From Ciona savignyi (Eukaryota > Chordata > Ascidiacea > Phlebobranchia > Cionidae), in NCBI GenBank assembly GCA_000149265.1, contig CH002660.1, positions 127,758-191,757 on the forward strand: a stretch of 64,000 bases of DNA. Reading direction: 5' to 3'. The position numbers and the translations under genes were made by a program. This document shows, piece by piece, positions 1-11,400 of this stretch (position 1 is the first letter of the stretch; every line of letters starts with the position of its first letter). The notes beneath the pieces are model-generated. The model did no database searches. It was not told the origin of the DNA and saw nothing but the letters and a program-made list of their open reading frames with translations.

Positions 1-234
1 GTTTGAATGCAGTTTTAATGCGTTGTTGTGCCTATATACGCTTTTGTAAATCTAATCCTGTTCTTTATACATCCGTCGTCGCTTCTTTATCTACTTTCAT
101 ACGTGTGCGAAGTTTATTAAAAACGTATACCGACTCCCAGTGTGATAATGTGCAGAATTCGCTGTAAACAGAGTTAGTACTTGGTAATAGCTGATTAAAT
201 GGGTCAGGAGCTTAGATTACAATCCGTATGTGTC

Positions 235-412
235 GGCAACACCAAGGAGAGGAAAGGATGGAAACTGCTCGATAAAACTATGTAAACTAGTTTTTTACCC
301 TGCCTTAAGACTAATCTCAGAATTCAAAACTAATCCAAACTTCAATTCCAGCCCTAATGCTACGAATCTTCTTTTTACCCAGTTTCCCTACTTCCCTCTT
401 AGTTTTTATCGG
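235..412. mobile_element. hAT-type MITE, copy A (diverged)
   Basis: The left end resembles the right end in reverse complement, with purine-rich inverted repeats containing GGAAACTGC on the left and CAGTTTCCCT on the right. The interior (ACTAATC and CCCTAAT-like blocks) matches the better preserved copies at 46389-46604 and 47099-47323, in the orientation of the former. I could not find a clean target-site duplication, so this copy is probably old. It has no transposase. Confidence 0.55.
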
Positions 413-1139
413 TTGAACAATAAAAATACGGCTCACACTGACAATCGTTACAAATGAAATATAACTAGTTGAAGTTGTCTGACCGGATATCTTGGTCGTC
501 GGATCGAAACTGGCCTTTTTCCCAAAAATTTAAAATTTTGAAGACTACTAACTCATCACCGGGTCAATAAATTTTTGTAGGAAATTCGAGAACAAACATT
601 GACGGAAAACTCAATTTTTTAATAAATTAAATAGGTCGTGTCTACTCGATGGTGGAATGTTAATGACGTATCTGTAAAATAATCCATATTTGTATAAAAC
701 TTAGTCAGCGTAAAGCATTCTCGACACGGAATAAACAGACATAGAATACTCCTATAAAATAGACCACTGTATACGATACTCATGTAAACAGCCCACACCT
801 TGCAAGCAAACGTCAAATACCTTGTTTCCAGTTGATGTGCAATTCGTTTCGCCTAGGCGCACTTTACCGGAACATTGGTTGAAAATGGAACGCTTATCTT
901 CGAAATTGGGTAGAAGAGAAACTGAAGTTATGGGGTTCACCAGAAAGTTGTTTTCGACGTCCTTAGCAAAAAGTTAACCGGACTTAACCCTTTAATGCCG
1001 ACTGCTTTCGGGTCATTTTTCGGCTAAGTTCGGCTAGGTTAGAAGTTTCCTTACAAAAAACTATTGTTGTTAGAATGATATAATCAACAGAAAAGTTGTT
1101 TAGTACTAAATTATTTTTTTTACATTACTAAAATTTTGA

Positions 1140-1290
1140 TGACGTCATGCATTGTACAATGACGTCATGTGTTACTATTTAGATCAATAAAACTATCTTT
1201 CTTCTCGTTTACAAACAAAACAGTGTGTAGCAAAGTTATTTATCATTATCTTCCGAGCATTTTTATATTATACTTTTTGTGATGACGTCA
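1140..1290. promoter_or_regulatory. Cluster of three CRE-like TGACGTCA palindromes
   Basis: Perfect TGACGTCA octamers occur at 1140-1147, 1160-1167 and 1283-1290. The octamer is the consensus CREB/ATF site. The first two sit in a larger imperfect palindrome around TGCATTGTACA. They lie about 1.2 kb upstream of the P450 start but outside the duplicated unit, so copy B lacks them. They could equally be part of an old repeat. Regulatory function is inference. Confidence 0.3.
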
Positions 1291-1823
1291 CAAAAAAACT
1301 AATACTAAACCAAAATTAAAACTAATTAAAACAACACAAACCACACATAAATGTATACATTTTTTTTAAACTCAATTAACTAAAAATTATCAAATGCAAA
1401 CATATAAATCGATTTATATTCGTAAACGAAGAAATTATTCAGCTCTCTAGTGCCATCTCGCTGATCAAAACCGGCCGTATACTTTTTACCTATGTAATTT
1501 AGAGGAAAATTTGGCATGCCAATGGAAATAGGAACAGCCGTGCATGCATTAAGGGCTCACTCCAACCGTTTTAACAAAACTTAAAATAATGCGCAAAAAG
1601 ATATTAGGCCTACATGCGATTTAATAACTTCTTCTAGACTATGCCACGTGTAAAAAAACGTCAATTAAAACCGGCATAAATGGAAAATAATTTCAATATA
1701 AAAAATATTCTGGCATCCACTACCCAAATTTACCCATTTCAGCGGAAATCCCCATAAACATAACTACTCACAAACAGAAGGATTATATCTATAGAGGTAA
1801 AATTTTTTAAGATGTTAGGTGCT

Positions 1824-1843
1824 GTATATATATATATATATAT
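1824..1843. repeat. (TA)n microsatellite
   Basis: A run of alternating TA of about 20 bases in the 5' flank of P450 copy A. The corresponding place in copy B (about 16050-16061) has a shorter TA run. Confidence 0.8.
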
Positions 1844-2433
1844 TGGGGGGTACACTCAACTTGTGTTTTACAAGTTGTGGTAAAGGCTTTTTTGTTATTT
1901 TTTTTACAAATGTATTATAACAAATCGCCCTACCTCAGTTTAAAAAAATACAAATCAACGATGCGTAACATCCTACTGTGAACAAATTAACGATGTGGAC
2001 TATGTAGATTCTAATACCCAATTATTGGGAGATTGCCTGGAAGGCAATTACTCTGGTTGGGCTTACTAAAATTGGATTGCGAGCCATAAGCATTGCATTT
2101 GGGATTAAAACTGAAATTACATTTTTTATTATTTACACCTAACATGTTAGAACACGCTTAAATTTATATTGACTGCACCAATAAGCTACCCGAATAACCT
2201 GCCAATGATTGCGTATTAGCAAATGACCTAAACTTTTTTGGTTATTTAGCAAATAGGTTTTGACCGTCCGCAATCCTTAACATTTGTAACACGCAGTTGA
2301 GGTACAAATAGGAGAAGTTAAATCAGTGTAATAAATTATTTATCATCTTTGTTTTGCCAAGTGTTTTAACTTCAATTGCTTGCTATAAATCTATACATAA
2401 ACAATTTCCTAGAAACAATATCTTTAATCCCAG

Positions 2434-2453
2434 GTTCGAAGTTACTTTCGAGA
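2434..2453 (+). promoter_or_regulatory. Short 5' leader preceded by a splice-acceptor-like site, P450 copy A
   Basis: An acceptor-like TTTAATCCCAG ends at 2433, exactly 20 nt before the start codon at 2454. The same site and spacing recur in copy B (acceptor end 16949, ATG 16970). Either a 5'-UTR intron ends here or this is a trans-splice acceptor, as is common in tunicates. Only the site itself is seen. Confidence 0.45.
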
Positions 2454-5400
2454 ATGTTTTCTATTTTGTTTGAATGGTTAAATAGTTGGAGCGGTGTTGT
2501 GTCTGGTTTGATTGGGCTGTTAACGCTGTGCATGGTCGTATATCGGTACTGGTGGAAATTACCCCACCCACGGTTTCCCCCGGGGGTAAGAGGAATCCCT
2601 ATTTTAGGAGCAACTCCCTTTTTTGGACGATACCCCCAGGAAACCATTGCAAAATGGTCACGGGAGAAGTATGGACCGGTCATGTCGGTAAGATTCGGAC
2701 AACAAGACGCGGTTGTGTTAAACGACTATGAATCTATTCATGAGGTAAACATTTCGTATTATTGTGGTGTAATGGAAACTCTTTTTACCTGTAGAAATAT
2801 CAATAAAACAGTTTTTGGTACATGCCCTTTGGAAATTTTAACATTATTAATGCAAAAAATAGTCTATTTGAAAAGGTTTATACACGGTGGTCGTCGGATC
2901 TCACGAATATCATTGCTGTAGCGTTCTGAACGATAATTTAAAAGGTTGCGTATTTCAAACCTATACCACCCACTGTTCTTGTGTAATATATTTGTACGAA
3001 GTATGCCTATTATTTCGCTATTGCTATGATCTAGTGAAACCTTATAAGCTGAAAAAATGTTGTAAACGTAAATGTAGTACAGGTCACATTATACTTAATT
3101 ACACTTTATACTTAGTTAAGCTTAAGCAATATATTGGAATTACCATTTGGTATATATGTGCCTTTATGTAATCTTTCCGGTTAATCATTGACCACGTTTG
3201 TTGTCTTGTCCACTACAGTCCACAATTTAACGTTTGCGTTGTCTCGTATAAAAACCAAACAAGGTTTGATTAACTATACGTTCATAATTCAGCCAAATAC
3301 ACCTAGACCCACAAAAGTATAAATACATAATTTATATAAAAAAATCTTATTAGATTCAAACTACAATAAAAACAAGTCCTATTCCCAACGCAGGCGCTGG
3401 TAAAGAAAATCAACGTATTCCACACCAGACCAAGCTGTTATATAGTTGAGTGCTTTACCGACGGTTATGGTTTCGGGTTCGCAGATGGCCATAAGAAGTA
3501 CTTAGAAGTTAGAAACTTTAGTCTATCCGCACTACGGGGGTAAGATTTTAATCCGGTTCAATACAAATTAAACATTATTTTACAAAATAAGATTTTTCTG
3601 TGTTTGATACGTTCTTAAAGAAACATAATTATTCATTTAAATCATTTTTGGTATATACATTTGTAATGTAAGCAAAATCGTAGAGTTTGTTTATAACGCT
3701 TCGGGCATACTACCGACTAAACAGTTTCGTAGATTCGTGCTTTGCCTTTCAGCTCTTTTAAGATTAAAATTTGGATCTTATTGGTCGGCTGTGACCTCGG
3801 ACAAGGCACAACAGCCATTGCCCGAACCCAGTGGATTAATCAGTAGATGGGAGATTCATAAATCTCATAAATAGCCTACACATAGATATACATAAATCTC
3901 ATATATACCCTACACATGCAAACGGGTCACCTCTCCAAACTAGCCAAATTTAAAATCTTTAAAATTATTGCGGTCCCTTTTCACACAGGTTGGGCATCGG
4001 ACGTCATACAATGGAAATGCGGGTATCCGGGGTTGCCCAGGATCTTGTGCAAAGATTGGAAGATTGTCAGGGACAACCAACAGACGTTAAGGTCACTCTT
4101 TCGTACATGCGTTATACAAAACGGTATCAGTGTGAATTTTCAATTTTTTAATTTGTTATGTGTTCGACCGAATATACTAACCCTTGACAAAGCACTTAAC
4201 GGATATCACACGGAGCCAGTAGATTAATTGGTATCACTAAAAATAAGATAACATATTTGTTACTTCCGCGGGTGGAGTAACGGGGTTGCTTTGGTTTGAA
4301 AATAACTCGTATCGAATAAAAGAACAGACAGTTTGTGTCCTCGAATTATAATTGGCGATCAGAGTTCAAACGGTTACAGATGCGGAACGGAGGGGACAGG
4401 GACGATATGGACGGAGATGTTACGCAGTGGGGATGATACGGAGGGATGATACGGTTTTCTGTAAATTAAAAATAAAGGGACCAAAATCAATAATTGACGG
4501 GTGTACGTATGAAATAGTAAACAATTACACTCACCAAACTTTGGCTTTAGAACCGGAACGGAAAATACACGGTATCAGATAAATTACTGTGCTGCAGACT
4601 GTACGGTGACTAAATCAAAAAGGAAGCATTTTCTAACACGCGGTCGGGTATAGATATTGTAACACAAACTCCCATTGTGACGTAATTTGGTTGTGATGCA
4701 ATTTATGATTTATCATAGACATCAATAAAACATTAATGGGTCGAGATATCTTACATCCTCCCCCGCCAAAAATGGAAAAATGCGTCATCAAAGCAGTTTC
4801 AATTTTTTTACACAAAGAAAAGATTCGAGGCACATTTTTTAACGAAGAATAAAAAACAAAAAAAACTATACACAATATATACAATAAGGCGTAACGCCGT
4901 GCCAGGTCATGGGGCGCTCCTTTCTCGCTCGCTCACGATCACGCAAAGTTTTGCGATAGGCCGCTTCATTAACCCAGCGGCAGTCTTCACTTCGACGCTT
5001 CTAACGATCCCATGTTTGTCATGAAACAAGGTGTTCACGCGGCCTAGAGGCCATTGTCCTCGAGGGGCGGAATTGTCCACCAGGAGTACAACATCTCCTT
5101 CAGCAACATTGTCCTTTTGCTCGTGCCATTTCTGTCGAGAGATTATTGATCGAGGGTACTCTTGGATCCAGCGTTTCCAGAACTCGTCAGCGAGATACTG
5201 GACAACTCGGTAGCGTCGTCGGGCGTAGCAATCTGTACTACGTGTCACTGTCGGTGGCGGAGTAATTGTAGGGTTGATTTTCAAAAGGTGATTCGGTGTC
5301 AGCGGTAGGTCTTCTCCGATCTCCAGCGGTACTTGTGTAAGCGGTCTGGAATTGACAATGTCTTCCACTTCAACAAGCAGGGTGTGTAGAAGGTCATCAC

Positions 5401-8400
5401 CGAGCGGCTTGCCCTGCAATAATGCCTGCAAAATAAATTTCACGGAACGGATCAATCGTTCCCAAGCCCCACCAAAGTGGCTTGCAGCTGGTGGGTTAAA
5501 TTTCCAGATTATATTTTTCTGTCTCAGGTAGTCGCCGACTTGATTGCGATTCCATTCTTCTATACATTCTCGAAGTATCCGCTCGCAGCCGACGAAGTTA
5601 GTGCCATTGTCGGAATACAGGTGAGTGACGGGACCTCGTCGGGCCGTAAAACGTCGCAGGGCATTTATAAACGCGTCGGTAGACAAGTCCGTAGCGACTT
5701 CTAGATGGATGGCGCGAGTAGTCATACATGTAAACAGACACCCATACCGTTTTACTTCACTTCTCCTTAACTTGGTCAGTAGCGGGCCGAAGAAGTCCAC
5801 TCCTGTATGAGTGAACGGTGGTTCGTCAATTTGCAGTCTTGACGGCGGGAGATCAGCCATGATCTGTCTTTCGGGCCTTGCAGCTCTTCGCTGGCACAGT
5901 AGGCATCGGGACAGGATACGTCGGGTTGCAACTCTAGCATTTTGCACCCAGTAGCGCTGAAATAAAATGTTTAAAGTGTGATTCATACCAGAGTGTGCAG
6001 CATCAACACTGTGGCAGTGATCGATAAGTAAGTCAGTAAGGTGGCAGTTATCGGGGATAATGGCAGGGTGGCGTGCTTTGTAGTCAAGACGTGCATTGTC
6101 CAATCTACCTCCAACGCGTAGAATGCCATTATTGAGAATAGGGTTCAGTTTGTAGATCGGCGACGTAGACGGCGGACGTCGGGTCGATTGCATGCGCATC
6201 CAATCGGGGAACTCCCGACGTTGTACGTACCGCACGAGGACGCTCTCAGCAGATCGAAGCTCCTCGGCGTCAATCGGCGATGTCGGAAATTTTGCGGTGT
6301 CCTTCTTTACCTTGTTCTTCAGGTATGCACAAAAACGGAGAATCCAGGACGTGCTTATCTTCAATCGATGTAGGGACGAGAAATAACGGATGAATTTGTC
6401 CGTGGGTGAGCAGCTGGTAGCTGTCAGAAATACAGATTCTGGTTTTGGCAGGTCAAAACTTCGGTAGATTTGCTCCGTTGGTTGTGGCCGTAAAAACGTA
6501 GTAGGCCAGTCTTTAGCGGGACGGTGTAGGAACTTAGGGCCGGAATGCCACGTTCCTGTCTTCATCATGGTCCCTGCCGTCGTTCCACGTGACGCTTGAT
6601 CAGCTGGGTTCAGTTTCGTAGGAACATGTCTCCAGTCGTGCACGCTTGTGTATGCTTCGATTTGAGAGAGGCGGTTTCGAGAGAAAACCGGAAAGTTCTT
6701 GCAGTCAGAGAAAAGGCTTTGTAGAACAATTGTCGAGTCCGTCCAGTAGATACACGGGCAATCGTCCAGTCCGAGTTCCCTTTTCACGGTTCGCGATAAT
6801 TTTACTGCGTCAAGTGCAGCTTCGAGCTCCAATCTAGGAATTGTGTGCTTACCAGAATCGCAGAGAAGAGACTTTCCCATCACGAACGAACATGTCGTGT
6901 TGTCATCCTCGAAGGTAGTTCTAAGGTAGCATACGCAACCACGGGCGGCGGTAGATGCGTCTGCAAATACATGGAGCTGTACTCCGGGGGTCGGATGACG
7001 GACTTGTGGTTTGAAGCACCGAGGAATTCTAACTTGGGTCAGTTCATTAAGGCTGTTGCACCAAGCTTTCCATCGCTCGAGCTCAGTACCAGTGACCTCC
7101 TCGTCCCAGTCGGTTTTCATCAAGCAGAGATCTCTGTAAATAAGTCGGGCCTCCAATACAACAGGGGCAACAAAGCCTAATGGATCGAAAAGTGAATTGG
7201 TAACGGAAAGCATACCTCGTCGTGTCAGCGGTTTGGTCGGGATAGTGATGTCGAATCTGAACTCGTCGTCTTGGACACACCAATTGATTCCCAGAACACG
7301 TTCATGTACCTCTCCTCCTAGCGGAATATCTTGAATCACCTTTGCTCGATCATCGGCCGGAACGGATTCCATCACAGCGACACTAGTGGATAGCCACTTC
7401 GTCAGTTTAAAGCCACCCATTGAAAGTAGATTACGTAAATCCTTCACCAGTTGGATGCCGGCTTGATCATCAACGGCGGTTACGAGGCAGTCGTCCACAT
7501 AAAAGTTATTCTTTACAACTTCGGCCACTTGTGGATGAAAAAACTTGCCAAATTCTCTGGCAGTTTCGCGCAGGCAGAAAGTTGCGCAGCACGGTGACGA
7601 GCGGGCGCCAAACAGGTGCACTTTCATGCGGTGCGGAACGGGTGATTTGGTCAGGTCGCCTCCTGGCCACCACAAGAATCTCAGAGCGTCACGATCCTTT
7701 TGGGCAACCAGAACTTGATGAAACATTGCTTCTATGTCGGATACGATAGCCACGCGTTCTCTGCGGAATCTCATCAACACCCCTACCAGCGGGAATTCAC
7801 TAAATCAGGGCCCTTCATCAGCTTGTCATTTATAGATTGTCTTTCGCATTTCGCCGCACAGTCATACACGATACGAACCTTACTTGGTTTCTTTGGGTTA
7901 ATTACAGGGTGATGCGGGAGGTACCATAACTTGTTGGTAGTATTCACTTTCGTCCTCTGGCACTACTTCTGCGTACCCATTGTCCAACATCATCGTCATG
8001 TATTTCGTATACTTTACGGAAAAATCGACATCTCTCGCCAGTCGCTTCTTCAAACTTGATAGTCTGCTCCTTGCCATTGGCAGGCTATCCGGTAAAACGG
8101 TGCTGTCGTCTTTCCATGGCAGCGGAAGTTGGTAGTGGCCTTCAACCCTTTCAATTCGGCGCGTCATTATATCGTAAGCCATGACGTCTTCTTTTGAGTA
8201 CTTCATGCCAAACTCCGACGCCTCCTTGTGGCTTCGAAGCCAGCACATCAATGTTTCAACGTCGTCGGTTGCAGCAGTATCGGAGGAGGGGAACACATCA
8301 CCAACGTCATTGATGAGTAAGTCCTTTATCGCCTCGTCACTTCCTGAGCCCGCTGTGGCTTGAAGTAGGAATCCGGCTGCACCCTCTTCGTTCGGCAAGC

Positions 8401-11400
8401 TGTCCAGCGACGGTCCTTTTAACAGCCAGCCTAGGGGGGTCCGGATAGCGTCAGGCGTCTCGCGTGGATTTGGTGCGAAGCGACTTTTCAGGCACCGGTG
8501 TGCCATTGCGTTGTCGTTGCCGATCAACAGCATCACTTCACCATCGGGAATTTGTGGCAGGTCCACTCCACGAAGGTACTTATATCGGTTCAGTTTATTG
8601 CGCTCTGGAATCTTGCTCGGTGTAGCGGGAATTTCCTTAATGAGCGCAACGTCGGGCAGGTTAAGCTCTTCGCCGCCAGCAAGCGGAAGAACAGTTAACG
8701 AGACGGAAGTCGTTTTAACATTGATCGGTTCGGAAGTAGTCATTGTACACAGGTCAAAGTTCGCGGCGCGACCAGTCGGCGTAGCTTGTAACTTGATCGG
8801 CCAGTCGACGGTCACAGAATGGTGCGGTTCGCTCCGGAATCGAGAAGAGCGTACACTCTCGTCTCTTTGCCTCCGCTTCTAACGCGTACGGGGACAATGT
8901 CTAAATATGCGAAAGTCGGTACCACGGTGTTTTTCTTAGCGCTAAGCGAGTGCATGCATGCTTTAACGGTCGTGTTGCTTTCAATTCGGTCTGCGGGTCT
9001 CATGATCCATCTCGGGTCATGGAGCAAGGTGTGGTGGAAGTTGCCGGTGCAACCTTCTACACTGCATTTGATTTTATGTGGGCATTCTCGCACGGAATGG
9101 CCTGCCTTTAGGCATTTAAAGCATAGGCCGCATTCCCGGGTTACGCGCTTACGTTGCTCGTACGATTTATCCTTGAAGTCGCGGCAGGCGCCAATCAAAT
9201 GTGGTTTCTTGCAGACAGGGCACTGCAGCCCGGACGGTTTCGGAGTGGGAGCGGCAGCAGTGGGAAATTCGGCAGTCACGTTCACGTTATAAGCCGACAC
9301 TTTCGGTTTTCGTGCGGTAGTTACTACAGGGTTTGTGGACTTTAGCAGTAAACACTTTCCATACACAGAGTTAGATTCGCGACTCTGTTCTCTAACGAAG
9401 TTAGCAAAGTCTTTAAAAACAGCTACCGCACCTGTTTTGTCCTGTATACTCAGCGACTTGGATATCCATTTCTTTCTCAGTTCCAATGGCAGCTTGTTGA
9501 CCAGCGTCGATATGAAGCCAACAGAGTCTACCGTCGATTTTACCCTTGTCTTTTCCAGGGACGCGCAGCAGTTTCGGAGCAGAACGGCCAATTTCTCCAG
9601 CGCTTCGGGGTCATCTGCGGGCACCCTCGGGAATTCCTGCAACAAGCTCTCGCACCGTCGTGCTATTATATGGGGTTGACCATATCTTTCGAATAATTCT
9701 TGCATGGCCGTTTCGTAGCCATCATTTTCGTAATTATCTACGGAGTTATGCTTAATTTTCTCACAGACGGGCTCTGTGCAATGTTGGAGTAGGTATACTA
9801 ATTTTAGGTCGTATGAGTCTACTTTGTCGGCAATATGTAGCTGGTATCGGTTGACGAAGGACCAGTAGTCCATCGGATCTCCATTAAATTTTTGTACAAT
9901 TGGTTTGGGTAGAAAGCGTTCACCTACCTCTTGGTGATTTACGTGACGGAGTGGTGAATCTCGTCGGATACGAGTCGGTGATAGCTGTGTACGTCGTTGT
10001 TGATTGCGCATTGGGGAGCGATCAGCATATCGGGACGGTCGGTTCTGATGCTGTGTTGTCACGTGTTCTCTTTCGTCGTTCACCCGGATGTCGGACGGAA
10101 ACGATGGCAAATGACGTTCGGTTAAGGGAAGATGTGACAGAGCGCTGTCCTTCGGGCGCACAACGGGCGGGGCGTACAGAGTAGAACGTTGTGGTGGCTG
10201 CGCTGCGGTCGGTGTTATCTCGTTGCGTGATTGTTCAGTGGATGTAGTCTGCTCTAGAAGCGGTGTCGTTGAGCCAGCATATTGGCGGGTTTGAACTTCG
10301 TTGTGTCTGGCCTCAGGAATGGATGCTTCCTCCCATGCCCTAGCTTCAGCTTCAGCCAATTCTAGTTTTCGCCGGGATTCACGGTCGGCGAGTTCCTCTT
10401 GTAATTTTCTTTCTCTTTCAGCTGCTTCAGCGAGCAGTTTTCTTTTATGTTCCTCTGTTTCAGCGAGCAGCTTGCTTTCTTCTTTTCTCTCTAAGTCTTG
10501 TTGTCGCGCAAGCCTAGCAAGTTCAAGCTTTACCTTGCTATCTTTTAGCTTAAAGCTGCGCATCGAGCTTGTAGTGCTTACAACACTTACTGATTCGTGC
10601 TTTTCATCGAGTGGTGTGGTTGAATTAGGTGGTGCTGGTATCTGCTTGGCTTCTTCAATGCCTGGCTGCTTGGCTTCTTCAATGTTGTCCAGCCATTGTT
10701 TCTACGCGGTGGTTCTGGTTGGTTATCCATGGTCGAGAGGTACGGTTACGATGGGTTTGATCAGTTTGCTCAGTTTGAAAACGATGTTACTTCCGCGGGT
10801 GGAGTAACGGGGTTGCTTTGGTTTGAAAATAACTCGTATCGAATAAAAGAACAGACAGTTTGTGTCCTCGAATTATAATTGGCGATCAGAGTTCAAACGG
10901 TTACAGATGCGGAACGGAGGGGACAGGGACGATATGGACGGAGATGTTACGCAGTGGGGATGATACGGAGGGATGATACGGTTTTCTGTAAATTAAAAAT
11001 AAAGGGACCAAAATCAATAATTGACGGGTGTACGTATGAAATAGTAAACAATTACACTCACCAAACTTTGGCTTTAGAACCGGAACGGAAAATACACGGT
11101 ATCAGATAAATTACTGTGCTGCAGACTGTACGGTGACTAAATCAAAAAGGAAGCATTTTCTAACACGCGGTCGGGTATAGATATTGTAACACAATCTCCC
11201 ATTGTGACGTAATTTGGTTGTGATGCAATTTATGATTTATCATAGACATCAATAAAACATTAATGGGTCGAGATATCTTACAATATTCGTCATACACAAC
11301 ACGCGAAAACAACTCCGTTTAACCCCGACGATGAGCGCGAGGTGAAAGTTATTTATATGTCATAATCTCTGAGTATTCGCGATAACTCTTTTCTTATTCA

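Larger units (their letters stand above)
1..1664. other. 5' flanking region before the duplication
   Basis: No exon with coding character and flanking splice signals is visible here. The stretch holds one MITE-like element (about 235-412), long AT-rich DNA, and a cluster of perfect TGACGTCA palindromes at 1140-1290. Short reading frames at 230-457 and 619-940 look like chance frames in repeats or AT-rich DNA. Confidence 0.6.
4258..11282 (-). mobile_element. BEL/Pao LTR retrotransposon 1, full length, frame-disrupted
   Basis: A 7025-bp element bounded by two 498-bp LTRs (4258-4755 and 10785-11282) and a 5-bp target-site duplication ATATT (4253-4257 and 11283-11287). The coding strand is minus, opposite to the P450 gene. 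Order in the reading direction: gag-like protein with coiled coil and zinc knuckles, aspartic protease, reverse transcriptase with YVDD, RNase H, and integrase with zinc finger and core. This is the BEL/Pao order. A G-rich polypurine tract lies against the 3' LTR. Frame changes near 8812, 7900 and 7790 break the polyprotein. The related unoccupied site in copy B is near 25918-25945, so insertion followed the gene duplication. Confidence 0.93.

Noticed and set aside
230..457. 75-codon ORF near the window start
   Set aside because: It reads through the MITE copy at 235-412.
2376..2453. N-terminal extension of P450 copy A from ATG 2376
   Set aside because: Copy B has no matching start: its first codon is the equivalent of 2454. 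A splice-acceptor-like site lies between the two ATGs, and the hydrophobic anchor follows 2454 directly.
4092..4123. Longer version of P450 exon 3 ending CG|GTATCAG
   Set aside because: It would add 32 nt (copy A) or 35 nt (copy B), neither compatible with the phase of exon 4.
4352..4582. 76-codon ORF, repeated at 10879-11109
   Set aside because: It lies wholly inside both LTRs of BEL/Pao element 1 and is on the strand opposite to the element's genes. Identity reflects LTR identity.
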